A stretch of 64,000 nucleotides of DNA from PALSA-1353 sp050012375 (GCA_050012375.1 JBEKHH010000003.1:93883-157882), one strand, 5' to 3'. Positions 43,021-51,627 are shown, counted from the first letter of the stretch. Translations and numbers: made by a program. The notes: generated by a model from the letters alone, not told the origin.

Positions 43021-43693
43021 GGTTTGTTCCGGTAGAAATTTCAACCCTCCCGCAAACCCCCTTGCGCTCCTTGTCGCTCAAAATCCCATTGAAGACTACG
43101 TCCAAAATGTCCTGCGCCTGGGCATCGAACGGCTTGTCTCGCCCGGCGAAATGATTCGTGAACATCGTCCCGTACAGCACGTCTCCCAGCACGTCCTGCA
43201 CCCGCTCCACCGGCATGGGCCGAATGCGCCCTTCGGCCATCAGCTTGGCCAGGTACTCGCGCCAGGGTCCGCGGCGCAGGTCGCGATGCCGGAAATAAAG
43301 CGGGCGCTGGCGGTCCTTGAATTCCGCGCGCTCCTGAATGAAAAGCTCCACCAATTCCGGGTTCTTCTTGAAAAACCGCAGGTACGCCACCACGCCGACG
43401 CGGATTTCCTCGATCTTGTCCGTCAGGCCCCGCCGGGCGGTTTCAATGTGCTCCCGCAGCCGCCCGATCCCCCGCTCCACCGCGCATAGAAACAACTTCT
43501 CCTTGGTCGGAAAGTAGCGATAGACCGTCCCCTTGCTGATCTTCAGCGCGTCGGCAATCCATTGCACATCCGTTGCCGTGAAGCCGTGCTTGGCAAACAC
43601 CCTGGCCGCCTCCGCCAGGATCGCCTCGCGCCGCCGCTGCTGGAGTGCTTCGTCCGGCGGCCTTCCGGGCAGTCGTTTTACAATCACCGTCAT
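42995..43693 (-). CDS. TetR-family transcriptional regulator
   Basis: 232 residues. The N-terminal helix-turn-helix reads ARVFAKHGFTATDVQWIADALKISKGTVYRYFPTKEKLF, a classic TetR signature. The C-terminal half should bind an effector. First gene of the emrA operon and so probably its repressor, responding to a compound the pump removed. The palindrome at 43715-43728, 21 bases before the start codon, is its likely operator. Confidence 0.92.
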   Translation of the reverse strand: MTVIVKRLPGRPPDEALQQRRREAILAEAARVFAKHGFTATDVQWIADALKISKGTVYRYFPTKEKLFLCAVERGIGRLREHIETARRGLTDKIEEIRVGVVAYLRFFKKNPELVELFIQERAEFKDRQRPLYFRHRDLRRGPWREYLAKLMAEGRIRPMPVERVQDVLGDVLYGTMFTNHFAGRDKPFDAQAQDILDVVFNGILSDKERKGVCGRVEISTGTNHGKGRNSC

Positions 43694-43714
43694 CCCAACG
43701 CCTCAAATTAAATA

Positions 43715-43728
43715 ACTGACTCGTCAGT
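43715..43728. promoter_or_regulatory. Putative TetR operator
   Basis: ACTGAC and GTCAGT flank TC, a perfect six-base palindrome, in an AT-rich context TAACTGACTCGTCAGTCATA. It lies between the TetR gene and the divergent ubiE gene, 21 bases from the tetR start codon, where a bound dimer would block transcription of the tetR-emrA operon. Confidence 0.65.
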
Positions 43729-43881
43729 CATATATTTAGTATCGGTCCGCCCGGATTGTCAAGTTCACCCCCCGTGCGTCCAATCCCGACTTTGGTTACA
43801 ACAGACGGTGTTGCAAGAGCTTGGAAGAGCCGCTCGCGCCCCTGCGGCGAGCGCAGTCGAGCCGTCGCCCCGGAGGGATTC

Positions 43882-44688
43882 ATGTCGGATGTCTGGGACG
43901 ATTCGTCGCTGACCGATCCGCACGCCGTGTCGGACAAACGCCGCCGCGTGCAACGCATGTTCGCCGCCATCGCCCCCAGCTACGATCTCAATAACCGTCT
44001 GCACAGCATTTGGCTGGATCAGGCCTGGCGGCGCCGGGCGGTTGAATTGGCGGGGCTTAGGCCGGGCGATCGCATCGTCGACGTCGCCTGCGGCACCGGC
44101 GATTTGACGCTGGCATTTTTTGACGCATTGCATTTCCATCACGGGGCATCGAATGCCGCTCAAGTCATCGGAATCGACTTCACCCAAGAGATGCTGCCGA
44201 TTGCCCTCGACAAGTGGATGACGGCCGCATCCGCCAAGGCCGTTCCGGTCCCGAGCGTTCGCTTCATCAACGGTGACGCTCAGGCCCTGCCCCTGCCCGA
44301 CGCCTGCTGCGATGTCGTTTCCATCGCCTTTGGCATCCGCAACGTCGTCGATCCCGCCGCGGCCGCCGGCGAATTCTTTCGAATCCTTCGCCCCGGCGGC
44401 CGGGTGGTCATTCTCGAGTTTTCGCTGCCGACCAATGCGCCGCTTCGCGCGCTGTACAACTTTTACCTCAATCAGATTCTGCCGCTCACCGCCACCATAA
44501 TCAGCGGCGATAAGACCGGCGCGTACAAATACCTGCCTCAATCCATCAACACATTCATCGACCGCGAGACGATGGTGAATCTGCTGGCCCAGGCGGGGTT
44601 CCATAACATCATTCAGCGTCCGCTGACTTTCGGCATCTGCGTTTGTTATCGCGGGTTCAAATCCCCGTTAAACAATAAGGAACCGTGA
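43882..44688 (+). CDS. ubiE: Demethylmenaquinone methyltransferase (UbiE/MenG)
   Basis: 268 residues from the ATG at 43882, preceded by GGAGGGATTC. It methylates demethylmenaquinone with SAM. VDVACGTGDLTLAF is motif I; FINGDAQALPLPD and VSIAFGIRNVVDP are the characteristic UbiE stretches; GGRVVILEFSLP and YKYLPQSINTF are also typical. Final step of menaquinone synthesis, in line with ubiX, ubiA and mqnE downstream. The frame is open upstream to 43756, but only the later start has a ribosome-binding site. Confidence 0.94.
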   Translation: MSDVWDDSSLTDPHAVSDKRRRVQRMFAAIAPSYDLNNRLHSIWLDQAWRRRAVELAGLRPGDRIVDVACGTGDLTLAFFDALHFHHGASNAAQVIGIDFTQEMLPIALDKWMTAASAKAVPVPSVRFINGDAQALPLPDACCDVVSIAFGIRNVVDPAAAAGEFFRILRPGGRVVILEFSLPTNAPLRALYNFYLNQILPLTATIISGDKTGAYKYLPQSINTFIDRETMVNLLAQAGFHNIIQRPLTFGICVCYRGFKSPLNNKEP

Positions 44689-44746
44689 GGAATGGCGTTG
44701 GGTTCCCCATGAGGCAATGAATTCAACACCGAACGCCGCCGATTTA

Positions 44747-44775
44747 TTGTTTGCGTCTCGAAGTTTTAGTATATA
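44747..44775 (+). promoter_or_regulatory. Promoter of the BrnT-like pair
   Basis: TTGTTT (44747-44752) and TATATA (44770-44775), 17 bases apart. The -10 ends nine bases before the ATG at 44785, so the transcript should have almost no leader. Confidence 0.5.
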
Positions 44776-44784
44776 CGATAATTT

Positions 44785-45054
44785 ATGCCATACGACTTTC
44801 GCTGGATCGACTGGAACCTCGGCAAAGTCGAAAGGCATGGGCTCACGGCGAGCGATGTTCAATATGTGGTTGATCACGCTCGTCAGCCTTATCCGAAGCC
44901 GATCGGCAACGAGAAATGGCTCGTCATCGGCCCGACATCGAGCGGTCGAGTCATACAGACCATATATCTAACTGATCCGGACGATGTCCTGTTCGTGATT
45001 CACGCCCGCCCGCTCACGCCAACGGAGCGCCGCCGGCATCGCAATAGGAGATGA
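44785..45054 (+). CDS. BrnT/DUF4258-like toxin candidate
   Basis: 89 residues. FRWIDWNLGKVERHGLTASDV resembles the start of BrnT-like toxins, where a Trp/Asp-x-x-K...HG pattern is common; DDVLFVIHARPLTPTERRRHRN is the usual C-terminal segment. These have an RNase fold. It is followed, with a four-base ATGA overlap, by an arginine-rich helix protein at 45051. The order, toxin first, fits BrnT-BrnA. Confidence 0.65.
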   Translation: MPYDFRWIDWNLGKVERHGLTASDVQYVVDHARQPYPKPIGNEKWLVIGPTSSGRVIQTIYLTDPDDVLFVIHARPLTPTERRRHRNRR

Positions 45055-45395
45055 TGATGAAAAAACGGAACAAACCATTGGCCCCCTGGCTTCCCGGCCG
45101 GTTCGGGCGGATGACACGCCGGCAGTTGGACGCCGAATCGGATCGATATGACGTTGAATTCTCCGGCCTGCGCGCCTCTCGGATCGCAAATGCCAGACCT
45201 CATCCGAAAAAACGAGGGCGTCCGCGCAAGCCCGCCGCTGAGAAGGTCGCTCGGGTGCTCATCACGATGGCACCACATCTTCTGGCAGCCGCCGACGCTG
45301 CCGCGGACGAACGCGGGCTAACCCGCGCCGCCCTTATCCGCCAAGCGGTGCTTGACTGGTTAAAACATAAACCGCGCTCGCGGAAGAGCGCGTAG
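45051..45395 (+). CDS. Ribbon-helix-helix type antitoxin candidate
   Basis: About 114 residues. Three successive ATG codons at 45051-45059 follow AGGAG; the third (45057) has the best spacing. The basic N-terminus leads to an AT-hook-like KKRGRPRKP and a C-terminal DNA-binding helix pair (ARVLITMAPHLLAAADAAADERGLTRAALIRQAVLDWL) resembling a CopG/RHH domain. Presumed antitoxin and autorepressor of the preceding BrnT-like toxin. Confidence 0.65.
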   Translation: MMMKKRNKPLAPWLPGRFGRMTRRQLDAESDRYDVEFSGLRASRIANARPHPKKRGRPRKPAAEKVARVLITMAPHLLAAADAAADERGLTRAALIRQAVLDWLKHKPRSRKSA

Positions 45396-45414
45396 GCTCC
45401 AGCCCATCCAGGAA

Positions 45415-45446
45415 AAATTAAAGAGGACGAGAAATTAAAGAGGACG
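45415..45446. repeat. Two tandem copies of AAATTAAAGAGGACG
   Basis: Identical 15-base copies at 45415-45429 and 45432-45446, two bases apart. AAATTAAAGAGGACG-like sequence is familiar beside REP-associated transposase genes, though none is visible here. It lies in the 276-base gap before ubiX, which otherwise holds nothing I can assign. Confidence 0.5.
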
Positions 45447-45671
45447 CGATTCGATCTTGGTCGGGTGAAAGGGTCAGTCCGCTCTAGATTTATTGAAATC
45501 AACCTCGAACTGGCACAACCTGCCAAAACCTTTCACTATCGCCCGCACAACTTGTCGTCGTGGAAAATTCACTCAAAAACGCGGCTTTTAATCCCCCCCC
45601 GTTTCTCGAAAATCTTTCCTTTTCAGCCCTTTCTTTTCGCCCCGCCGATTCCGGCGTATGATCGCGTGCCC

Positions 45672-46286
45672 ATGGACATCGTCACCGCCATCACCGGCGC
45701 CAGCGGCGCGCTCTACGCCCAGCGGTTCATCCAGGGCCTGGTCACCGCCGGCGTGAATGTCCATCTGATCGTCTCTCCCCCCGGCCGACGGCTTTTGCAT
45801 GATGAATTGGGGATGGAGACCGTCGATTTGATCGCGCTGGCCGGCACGGCCGAGCACGCGGTCACTCTTTACAATTACAACGATGTCGGGGCGAAACCGG
45901 CCAGCGGAAGTTTCCTGCATCAGGGCATGGTGATCGTGCCGTGCAGCGGCAACACATTGGCGGAAGTGGCTCACGGCCTTGGCGATAATTTGATCTCCCG
46001 TGCTGCGGCGGTCACGCTCAAGGAGCGGCGGCGGCTGATCCTGGCCCACCGTGAAATGCCGCTCTCGCCGATCGATGTCAATAATTACAAGATTCTCAGC
46101 GACGCCGGGGCGATCGTTGCCCCCACCAACCCGGGTTTTTATCTCAATCCGGAATCCGTTGGCGAGATCGCCGATTTCGTGGCCGGCAAATTGATGGACC
46201 TGCTGGGCGTGCCGCATGCCCTCGACACGCGATGGGACCCAAAAAACATTCGCCCGCCGAGCAGCGCTTCCGGGCAATCCCGCTGA
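45672..46286 (+). CDS. ubiX: Flavin prenyltransferase UbiX
   Basis: 204 residues from the ATG at 45672; the frame is open upstream without similarity. It attaches a dimethylallyl group to FMN, making the cofactor for UbiD-type decarboxylases. TAITGASGALYAQRF is the phosphate-binding start; PCSGNTLAEVAHGLGDNLISRAA and LILAHREMPLSPI are family hallmarks. In the futalosine menaquinone pathway a UbiX-UbiD pair is proposed to decarboxylate the naphthoate ring. No ubiD is in the window. Confidence 0.94.
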   Translation: MDIVTAITGASGALYAQRFIQGLVTAGVNVHLIVSPPGRRLLHDELGMETVDLIALAGTAEHAVTLYNYNDVGAKPASGSFLHQGMVIVPCSGNTLAEVAHGLGDNLISRAAAVTLKERRRLILAHREMPLSPIDVNNYKILSDAGAIVAPTNPGFYLNPESVGEIADFVAGKLMDLLGVPHALDTRWDPKNIRPPSSASGQSR

Positions 46287-46293
46287 TACAGCC

Positions 46294-47226
46294 GTGACTT
46301 CACTAGGCAATACAACCAGCCCCCCCGCCGCCGGCGTTCCGGCAACTCTCGGCGGCAAATTGCGCGTCCTCGCCGAGGACATCAAAATTCACCACACCGT
46401 CTTTGCCCTGCCCTGGGCGATTCTCAGCGCCGCTCTGGCGGGTCGGATGTTTCCGGGGTCACTCACCGTCGGAAAAATCGGCCTGATTCTCATCTGCATG
46501 GTGACCGCCCGCACGGTGGCCATGTCGGCCAATCGAATCATCGACTCCGATCTTGACGCCAGGAACCCGCGCACGGCCAGGCGTGCCCTGCCTTCGGGAT
46601 CGCTTTCACGCCGATTTGTGGCCGTGATCCTGACCATTTGCTGCTGCGGATTCATCGCCGCCACGGCCGGGTTTGAAATCCTCTATCACAATATCTGGCC
46701 GCTGCTGTTTTCCTTGCCGGTCTTGGCGTATCTGTGCGGGTATCCGTTCATGAAGCGATTCACGCGCCTTTGCCATTATTATCTGGGCGTCGCCCTCGCC
46801 CTGGCCCCGGTGTGCGCCTGGGTGGCGGTGGCCGGGCGGATGGATTGGCCCCCGGCGGTCATGTTCATCATCGTCGCGGCCTGGACCGCGGGCTTCGACA
46901 TCATTTATGCCTGCCAGGATTTTTCCAGCGATCGGGAATGCGGCGTGTATTCGGTTCCGGCCAAGATCGGGATTTCCGGGGCCCTTTGGGTCAGCCGCGC
47001 GACGCATTTCGTTGCCGCCGCGATGCTGGTCCTGCTCGGTTGCATCGTGCCCCAATTCGGCCTGCTCTATTTTCTAGGCGCGGCCGCGGCCATTGTGCTG
47101 CTGATCGTGGAACAGGGCCTGGTTAAGCCGAACGATCTTTCCAAGGTAAACGTGTCTTTTTTCACGATCAATGGATTGATCAGCCTATTGCTGGCAACAT
47201 TGGGAATCATTGACCTGATGAGATGA
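46294..47226 (+). CDS. ubiA: UbiA-family prenyltransferase
   Basis: About 310 residues. The likely start is GTG at 46294, seven bases after the ubiX stop. Eight or nine helices. The first Asp-rich motif is NRIIDSDLDARNPRT and the second DIIYACQDFSSDRE, which bind the prenyl diphosphate through Mg2+. It joins a prenyl tail to the ring precursor; with mqnE and ubiX beside it, a role in the futalosine-type menaquinone route (MqnP-like) is the best reading. An upstream in-frame ATG at 46216 overlaps ubiX and is less likely. Confidence 0.9.
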   Translation: MTSLGNTTSPPAAGVPATLGGKLRVLAEDIKIHHTVFALPWAILSAALAGRMFPGSLTVGKIGLILICMVTARTVAMSANRIIDSDLDARNPRTARRALPSGSLSRRFVAVILTICCCGFIAATAGFEILYHNIWPLLFSLPVLAYLCGYPFMKRFTRLCHYYLGVALALAPVCAWVAVAGRMDWPPAVMFIIVAAWTAGFDIIYACQDFSSDRECGVYSVPAKIGISGALWVSRATHFVAAAMLVLLGCIVPQFGLLYFLGAAAAIVLLIVEQGLVKPNDLSKVNVSFFTINGLISLLLATLGIIDLMR

Positions 47227-47246
47227 ATCTGCTTGATCGTAACGCA

Positions 47247-47573
47247 TTATTGCTTTCGCTCATCGAAGCGGACTGGCCGTCTTCTTGCGGCGTGACGGAC
47301 GGTAAGAATGCGGACGCCCTTTTGGTCTTCCAGCACGCGGAAAAAGATGAGGTGCGGTCTGACCGCAATTGAGCGGACCGGATGCTTGAGCTTTTCGCTC
47401 CGATGTTCGACCACGTTCCGATGCGGAAACTCTTCCAAAGTGGCTATGGCGTCGAGTATCCGACCCACCATTCTGGCCGCATTCTGAGGAGAATTTCTGC
47501 TGATATATTCGTGGAGTTCCTGCAGGTTGGCGCCTGCTTCCGGGGAGAGAATAAGGTGAAATGCGGGCGGCAT
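47247..47573 (-). CDS. parE: ParE/RelE-type toxin
   Basis: 108 residues from the ATG at 47573. FHLILSPEAGANLQELHEYI, NSPQNAARMVGRILDAIATLEEFP and VRPHLIFFRVLEDQKGVRILTVRHAARR follow the RelE/ParE superfamily pattern. It begins one base after the antitoxin stop. Whether it attacks gyrase or mRNA cannot be told. Confidence 0.82.
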   Translation of the reverse strand: MPPAFHLILSPEAGANLQELHEYISRNSPQNAARMVGRILDAIATLEEFPHRNVVEHRSEKLKHPVRSIAVRPHLIFFRVLEDQKGVRILTVRHAARRRPVRFDERKQ

Positions 47574-47574
47574 A

Positions 47575-47823
47575 TCACCCGGCTGCCATTTTCTTTCGCA
47601 ATTCGGCGGCAAATTGTTTGAAGTCAACGCCCTGCCCGCCGTCGATTTGTTCGTCGGCCTGTTTGACCGCAGCAATCGTTTCGTCATCCAGTTCGTGCAT
47701 TTGGTCAAGCATCATTTGCTGGACCGCTGCTTCGACAGCCGCTTCGGGGTTGGGAAAATGGCCGGCCTTCACCTGTTCGTCGATGAACTTCTCGAGTTCA
47801 GGCTTCTTAAGTTGGACCTGCAT
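47575..47823 (-). CDS. parD: ParD-type antitoxin
   Basis: 82 residues. A helix-rich product (LKKPELEKFIDEQVKAGHFPNPEAAVEAAV) with a ribbon-helix-helix-like N-terminus and an extended C-terminal toxin-binding part. It is the first gene of the pair. An extended -10 box, TGATACAAT, sits six bases before its ATG. Confidence 0.8.
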   Translation of the reverse strand: MQVQLKKPELEKFIDEQVKAGHFPNPEAAVEAAVQQMMLDQMHELDDETIAAVKQADEQIDGGQGVDFKQFAAELRKKMAAG

Positions 47824-47829
47824 GCTTCC

Positions 47830-47835
47830 ATTGTA
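47830..47835 (-). promoter_or_regulatory. Extended -10 box of the parDE pair
   Basis: On the minus strand TGA precedes TACAAT (47835-47830), six bases before the parD ATG. No clear -35; the TG extension may make up for it. A leaderless mRNA is predicted. Confidence 0.5.
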
Positions 47836-47947
47836 TCATAAAAAACGCCGCAATTCTTGCCGAGCAATGGATGGTGTGTCGGTTTGAATTTTAATCGAAA
47901 GTTATGGGTGAGTTGATAAAATAGCGCTGCCCTCCGGGATAGAACGA

Positions 47948-48199
47948 ATGAACGGTAAGATTGGCGATCATCCAATCAACGACATTTGCGATCACCATCT
48001 GGCCGTGTTTTCTCCAAAGGCAGATGGGCTGATTCGCGAAATCCACGAATATCTCCCCCGATATCGCATGTGGGATTTGTTCGACTGGTTTCATCCACCT
48101 GCGATTGAAAGGTTTGAACGGCTCCTCGAAGCAAAGCGCGACGAATTGAAGAAGGACGCCAGTACGCGTGGCTGGGATTTGCCGGGCGGTGCCGAATAA
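47948..48199 (+). CDS. Small hypothetical protein
   Basis: 83 residues. It starts MNGKIGDHPINDICDHHLAVFS, then PKADGLIREIHEYLPRYRMWDL and FDWFHPPAIERFERLLEAKRDELKK. The composition looks coding, and HP-x-x-DI ... I-REIH-x-L patterns occur in small uncharacterised proteins. No partner is evident. The antisense frame at 47891-48259 is the less protein-like alternative. Confidence 0.45.
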   Translation: MNGKIGDHPINDICDHHLAVFSPKADGLIREIHEYLPRYRMWDLFDWFHPPAIERFERLLEAKRDELKKDASTRGWDLPGGAE

Positions 48200-48273
48200 C
48201 CCGTCTTTGATATTGACCAACTGCGGAGCGATGGGCTGGTTGGCACGTACTCCATTCAATATACTGACTTCCC

Positions 48274-49437
48274 ATGCCCTCCGAGTTGAAAGTAAACGAT
48301 CCCGCCCTGCTCCCGGTGGCGGATAACCTCGCCGCCGGCCGTCGGCTTTCGGCCGAGGATGGCGCGGCCCTCTACGCCAGCCGCGACGTGCATGGCATCG
48401 GCCGCCTCGCGAATTTCGTGCGGGAAAAACTGCACGGCGACAAAACGTTTTACAACCGCAACCGGCACATCAACTACACTAATGTCTGCGCCCTGTCCTG
48501 CAAATTCTGCTCGTTTTATCGCAAGCGCGGCGAGGAGGGCGCTTATGAAATGCCCGTCGAACAGGTCATCGCCACCGCCGCCCGCGCCGCCGAGGCCGGC
48601 GCCACCGAAGTCCACATCGTCGGCGGACTGCATCCCTGGCTGAAGTTCGATTATTACCTGCAAATGCTCAGCGGCATTCGGCGACAGTGTCCGCAATTGC
48701 ACATCAAGGCCTTCACCGCCATCGAAATCATCCACCTCGCGCGCATCGCGCGCCTGGGCGTCCGCGAAGTGTTGACGGCCCTTCGCCAGGCCGGGCTGGG
48801 AAGCCTCCCCGGCGGCGGCGCGGAGATTTTTGACGATCGCGTTCACGATGAGGTTTTCAAGGGCAAGGTCCGCGAGGACCGCTGGTTTGAAGTCCATCGC
48901 CTAGCCCACGAACTGGGGATTTATTCCAACGCCACCATGCTCTATGGCCACGTCGAGACGCCGGCTCAGCGCATCGGGCACATGCTGAAATTGCGGCAAC
49001 TCCAGGATGAATCGCTCTCCGGCATGCGCTCGGGTTCGCCTCGGGCCTGTTTCAACTGCGTGATTCCCCTGAGCTTCATTCCCGAAAACAGCGAACTCGG
49101 CTTTTTGCCGGGACCGACCGGATTGACGGACCTGAAGACCCTGGCCATCGCCCGGCTCATGATCGACAACATCGCTCACATCAAGGCGTTCTGGATCATG
49201 CAGAGCGTCGGCCTCTCGCAAATTGCCCTGAGCTGGGGCTGCGACGATCTGGACGGCACGGTCATCTGGTACGACATCACCAAGCGCGAGGGGGACGGCG
49301 TTCATCAGGAACTGAACGTTCAAGACATCAAACGATTGATCCGCGAAGCGGGGAGAATTCCCGTGGAACGCGACACCCTTTACCGCGAGGTGCGGCGGGA
49401 TCGGCACAACCGGGTGCTGATCGAGGCCGGCGCATAA
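48274..49437 (+). CDS. mqnE: Aminodeoxyfutalosine synthase MqnE
   Basis: 387 residues. A radical SAM enzyme that joins SAM with 3-enolpyruvyl-benzoate, first committed step of the futalosine menaquinone pathway. The [4Fe-4S] site is CALSCKFC (CX3CX2C) after HINYTNV; TEVHIVGGLHP, GLGSLPGGGAEIFDD and the C-terminal LSWGCDDLDGTV are typical of MqnE/MqnC. The overall length and GGGAEIF favour MqnE. TATACT lies eight bases before the ATG, so its mRNA may be nearly leaderless. mqnA, B, C and D are not in the window. Confidence 0.92.
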   Translation: MPSELKVNDPALLPVADNLAAGRRLSAEDGAALYASRDVHGIGRLANFVREKLHGDKTFYNRNRHINYTNVCALSCKFCSFYRKRGEEGAYEMPVEQVIATAARAAEAGATEVHIVGGLHPWLKFDYYLQMLSGIRRQCPQLHIKAFTAIEIIHLARIARLGVREVLTALRQAGLGSLPGGGAEIFDDRVHDEVFKGKVREDRWFEVHRLAHELGIYSNATMLYGHVETPAQRIGHMLKLRQLQDESLSGMRSGSPRACFNCVIPLSFIPENSELGFLPGPTGLTDLKTLAIARLMIDNIAHIKAFWIMQSVGLSQIALSWGCDDLDGTVIWYDITKREGDGVHQELNVQDIKRLIREAGRIPVERDTLYREVRRDRHNRVLIEAGA

Positions 49438-49456
49438 CACACCGGTCGCATCGTTA

Positions 49457-51544
49457 TTATCTTGGGTGGTCTATGCCTGTGTAATCACCCGAGGGATCAC
49501 CCCGATACGTCGCAGTGACCCTCAACCTCGGGCCTTTCGGGTTTACCAGAATCATTTGGGGCACAGCAAAGCCGGCATCGCCTTCTCCGGGGAGCAAGAA
49601 CGAATCGGCCCTGATTTCCATGCGGAGACAATCGTACATCAGGCCATCGGTGGCTTTGCGCCCATCCACGCGAAGCAGCAGCACGTTGTCTCCGATTTGA
49701 ATATCCGCCGGCGAAAACGAATAGACGCTCTCGCGGTAAAGACCGCGAACCTGGTCATGCGCAATGTCGTCCACCAGCACCGAGCCGGGCGGGCGGGAAA
49801 CCGTCGGATTCGGCAGGAAAACGGATTGAGAAATATCATTGCCGTTGAGAATGACGCTCAAACGGGCCGCGCCGCTTCCCCCTGCCAGCGCAACGTGCAG
49901 GAATCCGCACCCGCTGTCCGGAACAAACCCCAACGGAAAATGAATGGCCCACGTCGTGCCGGGGAACTGGGCATAATTCCAATCCTTGCGCGGATCACCT
50001 TTGCCGATGAGATAATTCACACCCGCCGGGAATTCTTTTCGATCCAGCGTCCATTTCCCCCAGCGCGTCGCATCATCGCCGTGGCGGAATTTGGCGGCGC
50101 TGCGATCGGGATATCCGAGTTGCCAGACAAACTGTCCATAGGGCCGCGGCGTCCAGACGACTTTGCCCAGATCAACCGTCCGCCCCGGGTCCAACCGAAC
50201 GCCGCCAACCGAGGCCTCGCCAACCTGGCCGTCGCAATAGACGTGAAGCGTATAGGTTCCGGGAAGCACGTTGGCGATTGAGAACGTTCCGTCGTCGCCG
50301 GCGCGAATCCAAACCTGGTCGTCGAAAAAATTCGTCTGCCAGTCTTCGTCCGAACTCAGGCCGATCATCGCCCCATGCAGTTGCTCCAGCGCCTGGGGCT
50401 GCGTTGTCGGCACATCCCCGGGCGCCGGCGCTTGCGGGCCATAAGGGTTTTGCCAGATGGAAGCGGGTTGTGCGGCAAGCGGCGGGGTGGCCGGATACAA
50501 CGTGCTGGCCAGCGGCGATTGGCTCAGAACGATCTGTCCGCAAACGGCGGCGCGCTGCCGGCTTGGGACCGCTTCATCTCTGCCCGCCCAGGCGTAGGGC
50601 CATTGGCTTTTCTCTTGCCTTCCCTGGAACTGTGCATCCTGAAATGAACCCTGATTGCAATACAACAGGAATGGCCCAATGACGTGCGACCAGGATTCAC
50701 CGCGATTGACCGAAATGCCCGCCTGCGGCATCGGCTCGCCGCCCCACCGATTCGTCAGGGTTGGAGCCCCATCCAGGGAATCAAGCCAACCCGTCGGTTC
50801 GACAACGTTGCCGCCCCTGCTCAGATAGTCGCAGGAGGGATTGATGATCCAAAGACCCACGCCGGCCTGCGCGCCCGAAAAACCGTACACGGGCGTCTCC
50901 ATTTGCGTTGCCGCGTCATCCCAAAAGCACACCAGTTGCCCGGTGAATTTCCCGCTCACCATCCGCCGCGCCTCCGTGGACACAATGGGTTTGGCCGCGA
51001 TCCAGTCTTGCGCCGAAGGAATGGCGTGCCCGCGGGCTTTGCTTACCGTCAAATAGTCAAACAGCTTCTCATTGAGCCGCAATTGAAACCCGCCGCTGGA
51101 AACGCGCGCCAGCGGAGAATTCGCCGGATGACTCAAAATCTGGCACGCGTACAGCCCGTGATCTCCCCGTCCCAGCGAATAGCGGATGTCAATCGCCAAC
51201 GATCCGCCGGCCCCGATCGAGACTTCGCCGCGAGCCCCTTGATTGCCGGATGGATCAATCACAATCCGGTCCGTGGCGGCGTCGCTGCTCAACGCGTTGA
51301 ACCAGCTTCCCGGCGCCCGCCGATCGGCATCAGCCAGCAGTTCCCGACCCTCGAATCTCAGTGAAACTATCTCGCCCGAAGCCTTGGAGATCGTTGCGGT
51401 AACATGGCCGTTGTAGAGGGCGTACAGGTTGGAATTCTGATAGACGACAACCGGAGGATCCAGGTCCGCCGCCGCCGCTCGGGCTGGAAAATGCGGCATC
51501 AACGTTATCCACGCCAGCACGGCCGCCACAGCCTCGCGCCTCAT
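49457..51544 (-). CDS. Rhamnogalacturonan lyase (PL4 family)
   Basis: 695 residues with an N-terminal export signal (AVAAVLAWITLMPHFPARA). The family's three modules are visible: a beta-sandwich catalytic part, a carboxypeptidase-regulatory-like module (TFSIANVLPGTYTLHVYCDGQVG), and a C-terminal CBM-like jelly roll beginning WQLGYPDRSAAKFRHGDD and ending LRVDGRKATDGLMYDCLRMEI. PL4 enzymes cleave the backbone of pectic rhamnogalacturonan I by beta-elimination. No other pectin genes or SusCD pair are next to it. Catalytic residues (Lys and His of PL4) cannot be fixed by eye. Confidence 0.78.
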   Translation of the reverse strand: MRREAVAAVLAWITLMPHFPARAAAADLDPPVVVYQNSNLYALYNGHVTATISKASGEIVSLRFEGRELLADADRRAPGSWFNALSSDAATDRIVIDPSGNQGARGEVSIGAGGSLAIDIRYSLGRGDHGLYACQILSHPANSPLARVSSGGFQLRLNEKLFDYLTVSKARGHAIPSAQDWIAAKPIVSTEARRMVSGKFTGQLVCFWDDAATQMETPVYGFSGAQAGVGLWIINPSCDYLSRGGNVVEPTGWLDSLDGAPTLTNRWGGEPMPQAGISVNRGESWSHVIGPFLLYCNQGSFQDAQFQGRQEKSQWPYAWAGRDEAVPSRQRAAVCGQIVLSQSPLASTLYPATPPLAAQPASIWQNPYGPQAPAPGDVPTTQPQALEQLHGAMIGLSSDEDWQTNFFDDQVWIRAGDDGTFSIANVLPGTYTLHVYCDGQVGEASVGGVRLDPGRTVDLGKVVWTPRPYGQFVWQLGYPDRSAAKFRHGDDATRWGKWTLDRKEFPAGVNYLIGKGDPRKDWNYAQFPGTTWAIHFPLGFVPDSGCGFLHVALAGGSGAARLSVILNGNDISQSVFLPNPTVSRPPGSVLVDDIAHDQVRGLYRESVYSFSPADIQIGDNVLLLRVDGRKATDGLMYDCLRMEIRADSFLLPGEGDAGFAVPQMILVNPKGPRLRVTATYRGDPSGDYTGIDHPR

Positions 51545-51627
51545 GACCGTCCTCCCAGCAGGCTCCGCTCCGCCGTCTAACGCGTCAATTCAGCCTAAAA
51601 ACCGCAGAATATAAAAATCGCATCAAA

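Noticed and set aside
47891..48259. Minus-strand frame of 122 codons opposite the small gene at 47948
   Set aside because: Less protein-like, no ribosome-binding site and no recognisable pattern; the plus-strand frame is preferred, though both are weak.
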